Source: Amycolatopsis thermalba (GTDB taxonomy: Bacteria > Actinomycetota > Actinomycetes > Mycobacteriales > Pseudonocardiaceae). Taken from it: a stretch of 39,042 nucleotides of DNA. The notes under the pieces were generated by a model. It searched no databases and was not told the DNA's origin. It saw nothing but the letters and a program-made list of their open reading frames with translations. How positions within the stretch are numbered: the first letter of the stretch is position 1; every line of letters starts with the position of its first letter. Where the stretch lies: assembly GCF_003385215.1 (NCBI RefSeq), contig NZ_PQHW01000067.1, forward strand, positions 1 to 39,042, written 5' to 3'. Made by a program: the position numbers and the translations under genes. Of this stretch, positions 24,250 through 35,192 are shown one piece after another.

Positions 24250-25830
24250 ATGGACCTCGTCCTGCGGGGCGCGCGGATCGCCGACGGCACCGGCGCTGCC
24301 CTGTTCCGGGCCGACGTCGGCGTCGCGCGCGGCCGGATCGCGGAGATCGGCCCGGGCCTGACGGGCAGGCGGGTGATCGACGCGGACGGGCTCGTGCTCG
24401 CGCCCGGGTTCGTCGACATGCACTCGCACTCCGACCTGCAGCTGCTCGCCGCGCCGGACCACCTGGCGAAGGTCTCCCAGGGCGTGACCACCGAGGTGCT
24501 CGGCCAGGACGGCCTGTCCTACGCCCCGGTCGACGACACCACCCTGGCGGCGCTGCGTGAACAGCTCGCCGGCTGGAACGACGACCCGCCCGGGTTCGAC
24601 TGGAACTGGCGCTCGGTCGGCGAGTACCTGGACCGGCTCGACCGCGGCATCGCCGTCAACGCCGCCTACCTGGTCCCGCAGGGCACCGTCCGGATGCTCG
24701 CCGTCGGGTTCGGCGACCGGCCGCCGACGGAGTCCGAACTGGACCGGATGCGCGAGCTGGTCGCGACCGGTCTCGACGAAGGCGCGGTCGGCATGTCCTC
24801 GGGCCTGACCTACACCCCGGGCATGTACGCCGACGACGACGAACTGGTCGCGTTGTGCGAGGTGGTCGGCGCGCGCGGCGGCTACTACAGCCCGCACCAC
24901 CGCAGCTACGGCGCCGGCGCGCTGGAGGCGTTCGCGGAGATGGTCGAGGTGTGCCGCCGCGCGAAGTGCCCGCTGCACCTGGCCCACGCCACGATGAACT
25001 TCTCCGTCAACAAGGGGAAGGCACCGGATCTGCTGCGGCTGCTGGACGCCGCGCTCGACGACGGCGTGGACATCACCCTCGACACCTACCCGTACCTGCC
25101 CGGCGCGACCTACCTGTCCGCGCTGCTGCCGAGCTGGGCGGCCGAGGGCGGGATCGCCGCGACCCTGGAGCGCCTGGCCGATCCGGGCACGCGCGAGCGG
25201 ATCCGGGCCGAGATCGAGGAAACCGGCTCCGACGGCGCCCACGGGGTGCCGATCGACTGGGAGTGCATCGAGATCAACGGCGTCCGCAGGTCCGAAAACG
25301 CCCATCTCGTCGGGCATTCGGTGGCCGAGTCCGCGCGGCGCGCCGGGGTGCCCGCCGCGCAGCTGTACTTCGACGTGCTGCTCTCCGAGCGGCTCGGCAC
25401 GTCGTGCCTGATGCACGTCGGGCACGAGGAGAACGTGCGGGCGATCATGCGGCACCGCACGCACACCGGCGGCAGCGACGGGCTGCTGGTGGGCGACCGC
25501 CCGCACCCGCGCGCCTGGGGCACCTTCCCCCGCTACCTCGCCCGGTACGTGCGGGAACTGGGCGTGCTGGACCTGGCCGAGTGCGTCGCGCACCTGACCG
25601 GTCGTGCCGCCCGGCGGCTGCGGCTGGCCGATCGCGGGCTGGTCAAGCCGGGGTACGCGGCCGACCTCGTGCTGTTCGACCCGGACACGGTCGCCGACAC
25701 GGCCACCTTCGACGACCCGCGGCAGCAGGCCGCGGGCATCCCCTACGTCTTCGTCAACGGCGTCGCGGCCATCGACGACGGCAGGCCCACCGGCGCGCTC
25801 GCCGGTCACTCCCTCAGGAGGTCCGCTTGA
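24250..25830 (+). CDS. N-acyl-D-amino-acid deacylase
   Basis: 526-residue amidohydrolase of the D-aminoacylase group, which frees D-amino acids from N-acyl derivatives. The metal site starts with His58 and His60 in VDMHSHSDLQ; AHATMN and DTYPYLPGATYLS are typical later blocks, and the catalytic Asp is Asp410 in GGSDGLLVGDRPHPRAWGTF. The classic bridging Cys of GNCG is replaced: the segment reads GQDGLSYAP with Asp87 there. AGGAGG lies 5 bases before the ATG, 9 bases after the previous stop. The stop overlaps the TTG of the permease gene. Substrate acyl group and amino acid unknown. Confidence 0.9.
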   Translation: MDLVLRGARIADGTGAALFRADVGVARGRIAEIGPGLTGRRVIDADGLVLAPGFVDMHSHSDLQLLAAPDHLAKVSQGVTTEVLGQDGLSYAPVDDTTLAALREQLAGWNDDPPGFDWNWRSVGEYLDRLDRGIAVNAAYLVPQGTVRMLAVGFGDRPPTESELDRMRELVATGLDEGAVGMSSGLTYTPGMYADDDELVALCEVVGARGGYYSPHHRSYGAGALEAFAEMVEVCRRAKCPLHLAHATMNFSVNKGKAPDLLRLLDAALDDGVDITLDTYPYLPGATYLSALLPSWAAEGGIAATLERLADPGTRERIRAEIEETGSDGAHGVPIDWECIEINGVRRSENAHLVGHSVAESARRAGVPAAQLYFDVLLSERLGTSCLMHVGHEENVRAIMRHRTHTGGSDGLLVGDRPHPRAWGTFPRYLARYVRELGVLDLAECVAHLTGRAARRLRLADRGLVKPGYAADLVLFDPDTVADTATFDDPRQQAAGIPYVFVNGVAAIDDGRPTGALAGHSLRRSA

Positions 25831-27209
25831 TCGACTGGCTGCAGCACTCGACTCCAGGGCTGCTCACGCTCGCGGCGGTGTCGATCGCCGTCCTGCTGGT
25901 CATGATCATCCGGTTCAAGACCGAACCGTTCATCGCCCTGATCATCGTCGGGCTGCTCACCGCGCTGGCCGCCGGGCTGCCGGTGGGCACGATCGTCGGC
26001 ACCGCGCAGAAGACGTCGGACTCGTTGCTGGAGAAGGGTTTCGGCGGCATCCTCGGGCACATCGCCGCGATCATCGGGCTGGGCACGCTGCTCGGCGCGA
26101 TCCTGGAGAAGTCGGGCGGGGCGCGGGTGCTGACCGGCGCGCTGCTGCGCGCGTTCGGCGAAAAACGGGCGCCGCTGGCGATGGGCCTGGCCGGGTTGAT
26201 CTTCGGGGTTCCGGTGTTCTTCGACATCGGCATCTTCGTGCTCGCGCCGCTGGTCTACGTCGCCGCGCGGCAGGGCGGCCGGTCGCTGCTGCTGTACTGC
26301 CTGCCGCTGCTGGCCGGGCTGTCGATGACGCACGCGTTCATCCCGCCGCACCCGGGACCGGTGGCGGCGGCCGGCCTGCTGCACGTCGACCTCGGCTGGA
26401 TCATCCTGATGGGCGCGGTCTGCGGCCTGCCGGCGTGGTTCCTCGCCGGGGTGGTGTTCCCGTCGTGGATCGGCAAGCGGATGCACATCGAGGTGCCGGC
26501 CGAGATGATCGTCGAGGAGGACGGCGACGAGGGCCCCGGGCCGTCGCTGGCGCTGGTGTCGGCGATCATCGCGGTGCCGCTGGTGCTGATCCTGGCCGGC
26601 ACGTTCGGCAGCATCTGGCTGCCGAAGAACTCGGCGCCCGCGGGCGTGGCGGCCTTCGTCGGCACGCCCGCGGTGGCGCTCACGATCGCCGTGCTGCTCG
26701 CGTCCTGGCTGCTGGGCACGCGCCGCGGGATGACCGGCAAGGAGCTGTCGGCGCTGTCCGCGGCGTGGTTGCGCCCGGTGGCGATGCTGCTGCTGGTGGT
26801 CGGCGCGGGCGCGTTCTTCGGCGCGGTGCTGTCGGCGACCGGGATCGGCAAGGCGGTCGCCGACTCGCTGCAGGCCGGTGGGCTGCCGGTGATCGCGGCC
26901 GCCTACGTGATCAGCTGCGGGCTGCGGCTCGCGCAGGGCTCGGCGACGGTGGCGATCGTGACCACCGGTGGCATCGTCGCGCCGACCGTGGCCGGACTCG
27001 GGTACTCGCAGGCGCAGCTGGCGCTGATCGTGGTCGCGATCGCCGCCGGGTCGATCATCGCCTCGCACGTCAACGACGGCGGGTTCTGGATCGTGTCGCG
27101 GTACTTCGGCCTGACCGTCGGCGAGACGCTCAAGACCTGGACGGTGCTGGAAACCATCCTGTCCGTGTCCGGGTTCGCCATGGCCGCGATCCTCATGGCC
27201 GTCGTGTAG
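25827..27209 (+). CDS. GntP-family permease (possible D-amino-acid importer)
   Basis: 460 residues with about 12 hydrophobic segments; GntP family by FGVPVFFDIGIFVLAPLVYV, MTHAFIPPHPGPVAAAGLL and the C-terminal SHVNDGGFWIVSRYFGLTVGET. Known members carry gluconate, and DsdX, from the same family, carries D-serine. Given the neighbours, a D-amino acid or N-acyl-D-amino acid is the more likely cargo (inference). TTG start at 25827 overlapping the deacylase TGA, with AGGAGG five bases upstream, so the three genes form a tightly coupled operon. Confidence 0.92.
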   Translation: MIDWLQHSTPGLLTLAAVSIAVLLVMIIRFKTEPFIALIIVGLLTALAAGLPVGTIVGTAQKTSDSLLEKGFGGILGHIAAIIGLGTLLGAILEKSGGARVLTGALLRAFGEKRAPLAMGLAGLIFGVPVFFDIGIFVLAPLVYVAARQGGRSLLLYCLPLLAGLSMTHAFIPPHPGPVAAAGLLHVDLGWIILMGAVCGLPAWFLAGVVFPSWIGKRMHIEVPAEMIVEEDGDEGPGPSLALVSAIIAVPLVLILAGTFGSIWLPKNSAPAGVAAFVGTPAVALTIAVLLASWLLGTRRGMTGKELSALSAAWLRPVAMLLLVVGAGAFFGAVLSATGIGKAVADSLQAGGLPVIAAAYVISCGLRLAQGSATVAIVTTGGIVAPTVAGLGYSQAQLALIVVAIAAGSIIASHVNDGGFWIVSRYFGLTVGETLKTWTVLETILSVSGFAMAAILMAVV

Positions 27210-27211
27210 AC

Positions 27212-27245
27212 CGCGGGCTCGCCGCCCCGGGGCGGCGAGCCCGCG
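27212..27245. terminator. Perfect 34-bp palindrome, shared terminator
   Basis: Two exact 17-bp arms with no spacer, 2 bases after the gntP stop and 4 bases before the ybjQ stop on the other strand. It fills almost the whole gap between the convergent genes and probably terminates both. No T tract. Confidence 0.85.
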
Positions 27246-27249
27246 TCCG

Positions 27250-27669
27250 TCACTGCTGCGGGAACTGGCCCTGCGGCTGCTGCTGGTACTGCTGCTGGGC
27301 GCCTGCGTCCACGCCGTCGGGCACCACGTACACCGCGGTGCCGTAGGCGGCGATCTCGCTCGCGGTCTGGGCGATCTCGTTGCAGTCGAAGCGCATGCTC
27401 AGCACCGCGTTCGCGCCGAAGGACATCGCCTCCTGGCAGAGCCGCCCCAGCGCCTCGTACCGGGAGTCGGACAGCAGCTTAGACAGGCCCTTCAGCTCAC
27501 CGCCCGCCATCGCCTTGAACCCGGCGCCCAGGTTGGAGAACATGTTGCGGCTGCGCACGGTCAGCCCGAACACCTCGCCGTACACGCGCACGACCCGGTA
27601 GCCCGGCAAATCGTTCATGGTGGACAGCAGGATCGGAAACCGCGGCTGCTGCTGGTAAGGCTGGCTCAT
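27250..27669 (-). CDS. YbjQ / UPF0145-family protein
   Basis: 139 residues. Core MNDLPGYRVVRVYGEVFGLT, then VRSRNMFSNLGAGFKAMAGG and ANAVLSMRFDCNEIAQTASE, the typical YbjQ pattern, a small pentameric or decameric family once called heavy-metal binding. The N-terminus (MSQPYQQQPRFP) and the tail (GAQQQYQQQPQGQFPQQ) are both Gln/Pro-rich, low-complexity additions to the domain. ATG start at 27669. Function unknown. Confidence 0.88.
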   Translation of the reverse strand: MSQPYQQQPRFPILLSTMNDLPGYRVVRVYGEVFGLTVRSRNMFSNLGAGFKAMAGGELKGLSKLLSDSRYEALGRLCQEAMSFGANAVLSMRFDCNEIAQTASEIAAYGTAVYVVPDGVDAGAQQQYQQQPQGQFPQQ

Positions 27670-27689
27670 GCCGCGGATCGTAGCGCCCG

Positions 27690-28361
27690 TCACGTGACGG
27701 CCCGGTACCAAACCTCGGGGCGCCCGACCTGTCCGTATCGCGGCTCTCGTCGCGCGAGTCCGTTGTCGGCCAGGTATTCCAGATAGCGCCGCGCGGTCAC
27801 CCGGGACACGCCGGTCGCGGTGGCGGCCGCGCCCGCGGACAGCCCGTCCGGTTCCTCCCGCAACGCCGAGACCACCGCGTCCAGGGTCTGGCCGCTCATC
27901 CCCTTCGGCAGGGCCGTCGCCACCGGTGAGCGCAACGCGGCGAACGCCCGGTCCACCTCGGACTGACCCACCTCGCCGGTTTCCCCGAAGCTGTCCCGGA
28001 ACTTCGCGTACCGGTCGAGCTTGTCCCGCAGCGAGCCGAACGTGAACGGCTTGATCAGGTACTGCACGATGCCCACCGACACCGCGGCCTTGACCACCGC
28101 CAGGTCCCGGGCGGAGGTCACCGCGATCACGTCCACCGGGTTGCCGGCGGCCCGCAGCGCCCGGCACACCGCGAGGCCGTGCGTGTCGGGCAGGTAGAAG
28201 TCGAGCAGCACCAGGTCGGCGGTGTCGCGCTCGAAGAACCGCAACGCCTCCGCCCCGGAGTGGACGACCGCGGCGACCGTGAACCCGGCGACCCGCTCCA
28301 CGTAGGTGCGGTGCGCCTCGGCGGCGACCGGATCGTCCTCGACCACGAGCACCCGGATCAC
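27690..28361 (-). CDS. DcuR/CitB-type response regulator
   Basis: 223 residues. Receiver domain 1-120 with acidic pocket VVEDD, phosphorylation site Asp54 in LVLLDFYLPDTHG, and Lys104 in YLIKPFTFGSLRDKL. The C-terminal domain has a helix-turn-helix of the kind seen in dicarboxylate/citrate regulators (SAGAAATATGVSRVTARRYL, then YLADNGLARRE). GTG start overlaps the kinase stop as GTGA. Expected to be phosphorylated by the kinase and to activate dctA. Followed by the ybjQ gene after 20 bases. Confidence 0.92.
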   Translation of the reverse strand: MIRVLVVEDDPVAAEAHRTYVERVAGFTVAAVVHSGAEALRFFERDTADLVLLDFYLPDTHGLAVCRALRAAGNPVDVIAVTSARDLAVVKAAVSVGIVQYLIKPFTFGSLRDKLDRYAKFRDSFGETGEVGQSEVDRAFAALRSPVATALPKGMSGQTLDAVVSALREEPDGLSAGAAATATGVSRVTARRYLEYLADNGLARREPRYGQVGRPEVWYRAVT

Positions 28362-29965
28362 CGCGGCACCTCCTGCCGCACCGGCAGCCGCACGGTGAAC
28401 ACCGCGCCTTCCCCAGTCGTCACGTCCACACTCCCGCCGTTGCGCCGGACCACCTGCCCGACCAGCGCCAGCCCCAGGCCGTGACCGTCCGGTTTGGTCG
28501 TCCAGCCCCGCTCGAACACGCGCCGCCGCACCTCGTCCGGCACACCCCGGCCGGTGTCGGCGACGCGCAGCAGCAACTCCGGCCCCTCGATCTTCGCGGT
28601 CACCGTGACCCGCGGCCGCCCGGGGCGCTCCCCCGCGGTTTCGATGGCCGCGTCGATCGCGTTGTCGATCAGGTTGCCCAGCACGGTGATCAGGTCGCGG
28701 GGCTCGATGCCGGTGTCGGTGTCCTCGATCGCGGTGTCCTCGGTCAGCACCAGCTCCGCGCCGCGCTCGCTGGCCTCGGCGGTCTTGCCGAGCAGCAGCG
28801 CCGCCAGCACCGGTTCGGACACCGCGCCCACCACCCGGTCGGTGAGCCGCTGCGCGATCTCCAGCTCGGCGGTGGCGAACTCGATCGCCTCCTGCGTGCG
28901 GCCCATCTCCACCAGGGACACCACCGTGTGCAGGCGGTTGGCCGCCTCGTGCGCCTGCGACCGCAGCGACTCGGCCAGCCCGCGGGCGGTGGTCAGCTCG
29001 CCGGTGAGCAGCTGCAGGTCGGTGTGATCGCGCAGGGTGACGACCGTGCCGTGGTCGTTGGCGCGGGCGCGGGACCGCACCGGCGCGGTGCTCACGACCA
29101 GCACCCGCACGTCGGTCAGGTGGATCTCGTCGCGCCGCGGCTCCTGCTCGCGCAGCGCCTCGACCAGGCTCGGCGGCAGGCCGAGCCCGGTGACCGGGGC
29201 GCCGGTGGGATCGGTGTCCAGCCCGAGCAGCTCGCGGGCGGCGTCGTTGCACAGCACCACCCGCTCGTCCGCGCCGACCAGCACCAGCCCCTCGCGCACC
29301 GCGTGCAGGGTCGCCTCGTAGTAGGCGAAGACGCTGCTCAGCTCGGCCGGGGCGAGACCGCGGGTCTGCCGGCGCAGGCGGCTGCTCACCAGGTAGCTGC
29401 CCGCGATCCCAACCGCCAGCGCGGCGCCGGCCACCGCGGCGAGCGTCCAGATCCGCTGCGCCAGCGCCGCCGAGATCGCGTCGACCTTGATGCCGACCGA
29501 GACCAGCGCGACCACCCGGCGCTCGCCGTCGAACACCGGTACCACCGCGCGCATCGACGGGCCGAGCGTGCCGGTGTAGGTCTCGGTGTAGATCCGGCCC
29601 TGCCGGGCGACGTCGATCGTGCCGAGGAACCGCTGGCCGATCAGCTCGGGGTTGGGGTGGGTGTAGCGGATGCCGCCGGGGTCCATGATCGTGATGAAGT
29701 CGACCCCGGTGTCGCGCCGCACCTGCTCGGCGAAGGGTTGCAGCTCGGTGCTCGGCGCGGGCAGCCGCACCGCGGACAGCACCGTCGGCGAATCGGCGAG
29801 GGTGCTCGCGATGGCGACGACCTTGTCCCGGGCGCGGGCCTCCACCGCGCGGGCGGCGTCGAAGTAGGCCAGCAGCGCGCCCACCGCGACCAGCACGGCC
29901 ACTCCCGCCACCTGAAGCAGGAGCAGCTGCCGCGCGAGGCTCCAGCGCCTGCTCGTGAACCGCAT
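28358..29965 (-). CDS. DcuS/CitA/DctS-type sensor histidine kinase
   Basis: 535 residues from MRFTSRRWSLARQLLLLQ; a start at 30037 would add an odd N-terminus inside the operator region. First membrane segment about 12-35, periplasmic sCache/PASC domain about 36-165 that would bind a dicarboxylate, second membrane segment near 170-195, then a cytoplasmic PAS domain (REGLVLVGADERVVLCNDAA). The phosphoacceptor is His339 in SQAHEAANRLHTVVSLVEMG, the DcuS-type H box, followed by HATPase motifs NLIDNAIDAAIE, DTGRGVPDEV and GHGLGLALVGQV. Paired with the downstream regulator and divergent from dctA. Confidence 0.92.
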   Translation of the reverse strand: MRFTSRRWSLARQLLLLQVAGVAVLVAVGALLAYFDAARAVEARARDKVVAIASTLADSPTVLSAVRLPAPSTELQPFAEQVRRDTGVDFITIMDPGGIRYTHPNPELIGQRFLGTIDVARQGRIYTETYTGTLGPSMRAVVPVFDGERRVVALVSVGIKVDAISAALAQRIWTLAAVAGAALAVGIAGSYLVSSRLRRQTRGLAPAELSSVFAYYEATLHAVREGLVLVGADERVVLCNDAARELLGLDTDPTGAPVTGLGLPPSLVEALREQEPRRDEIHLTDVRVLVVSTAPVRSRARANDHGTVVTLRDHTDLQLLTGELTTARGLAESLRSQAHEAANRLHTVVSLVEMGRTQEAIEFATAELEIAQRLTDRVVGAVSEPVLAALLLGKTAEASERGAELVLTEDTAIEDTDTGIEPRDLITVLGNLIDNAIDAAIETAGERPGRPRVTVTAKIEGPELLLRVADTGRGVPDEVRRRVFERGWTTKPDGHGLGLALVGQVVRRNGGSVDVTTGEGAVFTVRLPVRQEVPR

Positions 29966-30022
29966 CCCGCCATCCCAGCACACGGAACGTGCGGCCGGAC
30001 GCGCGAACTCTATGAACACAAC

Positions 30023-30056
30023 GGTGACCGCGGTCATAGCGGTGACTGATAGTCAC
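30023..30056. promoter_or_regulatory. Twin palindromes between kinase and dctA
   Basis: TGACCGCGGTCA (30025-30036) is a perfect 12-bp palindrome and GTGACTGATAGTCAC (30042-30056) has exact 6-bp arms. GGTGAC is repeated 18 bp apart (30023 and 30041), about 50-80 bases upstream of the dctA start. This is the likely binding region for the dicarboxylate response regulator. Confidence 0.6.
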
Positions 30057-30105
30057 TCGCAAGCTGCGCCGGACAGGGCGCGCCTCGTCCCCACAGGAGG
30101 CAACG

Positions 30106-31461
30106 TTGCCTACGGCACAACCGGCCGGCGCGAAACCGCGCCGCGACCGGATGCACTACCTCTACCTCGCGGTCGTCGCCGCGGTCGTGCTCGGTGTCGC
30201 GGTCGGGATCCTCTTCCCCGACTTCGGCAAGAGCCTGGCCTGGCTCGGCACCGGGTTCGTCAACCTGATCAAGATGATGATCTCGCCGATCATCTTCTGC
30301 ACGATCGTGCTCGGCATCGGGTCGGTCGCCAAGGCGGCCAAGGTCGGCAAGGTCGGCCTGATGGCCATCGGCTACTTCCTGGTGATGTCCACGTTCGCCC
30401 TGGCGATCGGGCTGATCGTGGGCAACCTGCTGCACCCGGGCAGCGGCCTGCACCTGGACCCGTCGTCGATCGCGAAGGCGCAGGAACAGGCCAGCAAGGG
30501 CAGCGAGGGCACCACGGACTTCGTGCTCGGCATCATCCCGACCTCGCTGGTGTCGTCGTTCACCGAGGGCTCGGTGCTGCAGACCCTGCTGGTCGCGCTG
30601 CTCGCCGGGTTCGCGCTGCAGAAGATGGGCGACGCGGGCAAGCCGATCCTGCGCGGCATCGAGCACATCCAGAAGCTCGTGTTCCGGATCCTGGCGATGA
30701 TCATGTGGGCCGCGCCGGTGGGCGCGTTCGGCGCGATCGCCGCCGTCGTCGGCGCGACCGGGTGGAACGCGTTGAAGAGCCTCGCGGTCGTGATGGTCGG
30801 GTTCTACGTGACGTGCGCGTTGTTCGTGGCGATCGTGCTCGGCGCGATCCTGTGGCTCGGCGCGCGGATCAGCATCTTCAGCCTGCTGCGTTACCTGGCC
30901 CGCGAGTTCATCCTGATCGTGTCGACGTCCTCGTCGGAGTCGGCGCTGCCGCGGCTGATCGCGAAGATGGAGCACCTGGGCGTGTCCAAGCCGGTGGTCG
31001 GCATCACGGTGCCCACCGGGTACTCGTTCAACCTGGACGGCACCGCGATCTACCTGACGATGGCGACGTTGTTCATCGCCACCGCGCAGGGCAGCCCGCT
31101 GTCGGTCGGTGAGCAGATCTCCCTGCTGGTGTTCATGATCATCGCGTCGAAGGGCGCGGCCGGCGTGAGCGGCGCGGGCCTGGCGACCCTGGCCGGCGGT
31201 CTGCAGTCGCACCGGCCGGACCTGGTCGGCGGCGTCGGGTTCATCCTCGGCATCGACCGGTTCATGTCCGAGGCGCGCGCGGTGACCAACTTCGCCGGCA
31301 ACGCGGTGGCTACCGTCGTCATCGGGTCGTGGACCAGGGAATTCGACCGGTCGCGGGCCCAGCGGGTGCTGTCCGGGCAGGACCCGTTCAACGAGACCAC
31401 GCTGGTGGACGACCATCCGGCCGCCGAACCGGAACGGGAGCCCGTGAAGGCCGGCGTCTGA
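30106..31461 (+). CDS. dctA: DctA-type dicarboxylate:cation symporter
   Basis: 451 residues of the DAACS (glutamate/dicarboxylate) family; several hydrophobic segments and two re-entrant hairpins. Signature regions are STSSSESALPRLIAKMEHLG (HP1), the NLDGTAIYLTMATLFIA helix (TM7) and ASKGAAGVSGAGLATLAGGL (HP2) with the GIDRFMSEARAVTNFAGN segment (TM8). TTG start at 30106 with AGGAGG five bases upstream. The neighbouring two-component system suggests induction by C4-dicarboxylates; exact substrate (succinate, malate, fumarate) not determined. The hydrophilic C-terminal tail ends in EPEREPVKAGV. Confidence 0.92.
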   Translation: MPTAQPAGAKPRRDRMHYLYLAVVAAVVLGVAVGILFPDFGKSLAWLGTGFVNLIKMMISPIIFCTIVLGIGSVAKAAKVGKVGLMAIGYFLVMSTFALAIGLIVGNLLHPGSGLHLDPSSIAKAQEQASKGSEGTTDFVLGIIPTSLVSSFTEGSVLQTLLVALLAGFALQKMGDAGKPILRGIEHIQKLVFRILAMIMWAAPVGAFGAIAAVVGATGWNALKSLAVVMVGFYVTCALFVAIVLGAILWLGARISIFSLLRYLAREFILIVSTSSSESALPRLIAKMEHLGVSKPVVGITVPTGYSFNLDGTAIYLTMATLFIATAQGSPLSVGEQISLLVFMIIASKGAAGVSGAGLATLAGGLQSHRPDLVGGVGFILGIDRFMSEARAVTNFAGNAVATVVIGSWTREFDRSRAQRVLSGQDPFNETTLVDDHPAAEPEREPVKAGV

Positions 31462-31467
31462 CGCGTG

Positions 31468-31493
31468 CGGCTGGTGATCGCGATCACCAGCCG
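31468..31493 (+). terminator. Perfect 26-bp palindrome after dctA
   Basis: Two exact 13-bp arms without spacer, 6 bases after the dctA stop. It is the third loopless palindrome of this kind in the window. The remaining 214 bases to the SRPBCC gene (31494-31707) carry nothing I recognise. Confidence 0.75.
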
Positions 31494-31707
31494 CCGGGAT
31501 CACCGGCTTCCCCGTGCCCTCCGCCGGCTGCGGTCACCCGTGCCGGCGGGGCAGAGCGTGACCCCGCGCCGTCACCTCGGGGCGGGCTCACGCGCAGCTA
31601 CCGGTGGGTCCGGCCCGACCGGCCGGATCCACCGGTTCTGTCCTGCGCCGGGGCGCGGGCCGCCGTCCACTCCGGACTGACCGGCGAGCTGGGCCGCGCG
31701 GGGTTCG

Positions 31708-32163
31708 TCAGCGCGCCCCCGCCGCGCTGAGGTGGGATTCCAGTCCGCGCCGGCCGCGCCGCATCATGAGGGCGTGGTTGGCGCGGAACACCGGCCGGGC
31801 CAGCGGCGAGAGCGTGCGCAGCAACGGTTTCGTGGCGATGACCCGTTGCGTGATCTCCAGGCGGGTGCCGCCGGGGAGCTGGAGCGCGGTGGCGGCCAGC
31901 GAACCCTCCAGGTCGCCGGTGAGGTGGACCCGCATGCGGCCGGTGTCGCGGTCCTCCTCGGCGCGCCGCATCCGGATGACGAGCGCGTACGGCAGAACCG
32001 CGCGGCAGACGAGCTGGGCCGTGTTGTCGTCGACCCGGGTCACCTCGCGCACGTCCGGCCACCAGCGCGGATACCCGGCGACATCGGTGACCGCGTCGAA
32101 GACGGTGCGCGCGGGTGAGGACAGCAGCCAGGTGTCCCGGAAGTGATAGGCGTTGACCCGCAT
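31708..32163 (-). CDS. SRPBCC (START-like) domain protein
   Basis: 151 residues starting MRVNAYHFRDTWLLSSPART, with VFDAVTDVAGYPRWWPDVRE, the opening of polyketide-cyclase/dehydrase-type SRPBCC domains that bind hydrophobic ligands. The fold is likely; a ligand is not inferable. ATG at 32163 has no clear ribosome site, but CATACT lies 6 nt upstream, so a leaderless start is possible; GTG at 32223 is the alternative. Confidence 0.82.
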   Translation of the reverse strand: MRVNAYHFRDTWLLSSPARTVFDAVTDVAGYPRWWPDVREVTRVDDNTAQLVCRAVLPYALVIRMRRAEEDRDTGRMRVHLTGDLEGSLAATALQLPGGTRLEITQRVIATKPLLRTLSPLARPVFRANHALMMRRGRRGLESHLSAAGAR

Positions 32164-32282
32164 GGACCAAGTATGCGAAGAAACGGCGCCCGCCGCTGAT
32201 CTTGCACGCAGGCAGTGGCTCACGGACGTACCCGTGCGGGAGGCCGCCGCGGGACTCGCGACGGCCCTCCGCCGGGCTCGTC

Positions 32283-35138
<2,856 letters not shown>

Positions 35139-35192
35139 GGATGAGGTCCCTTCCCTGGAATGTGACGGCCGGATCAGCCAGCCGCATCCATG

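Noticed and set aside
31465-31730. Small plus-strand frames between dctA and the SRPBCC gene
   Set aside because: No ribosome site, no recognisable motif and Arg/Pro-rich shadow composition after the dctA terminator palindrome.
35139-35192. LexA/SOS box before uvrA
   Set aside because: No CGAAC-N4-GTTCG-like palindrome is present in this gap.
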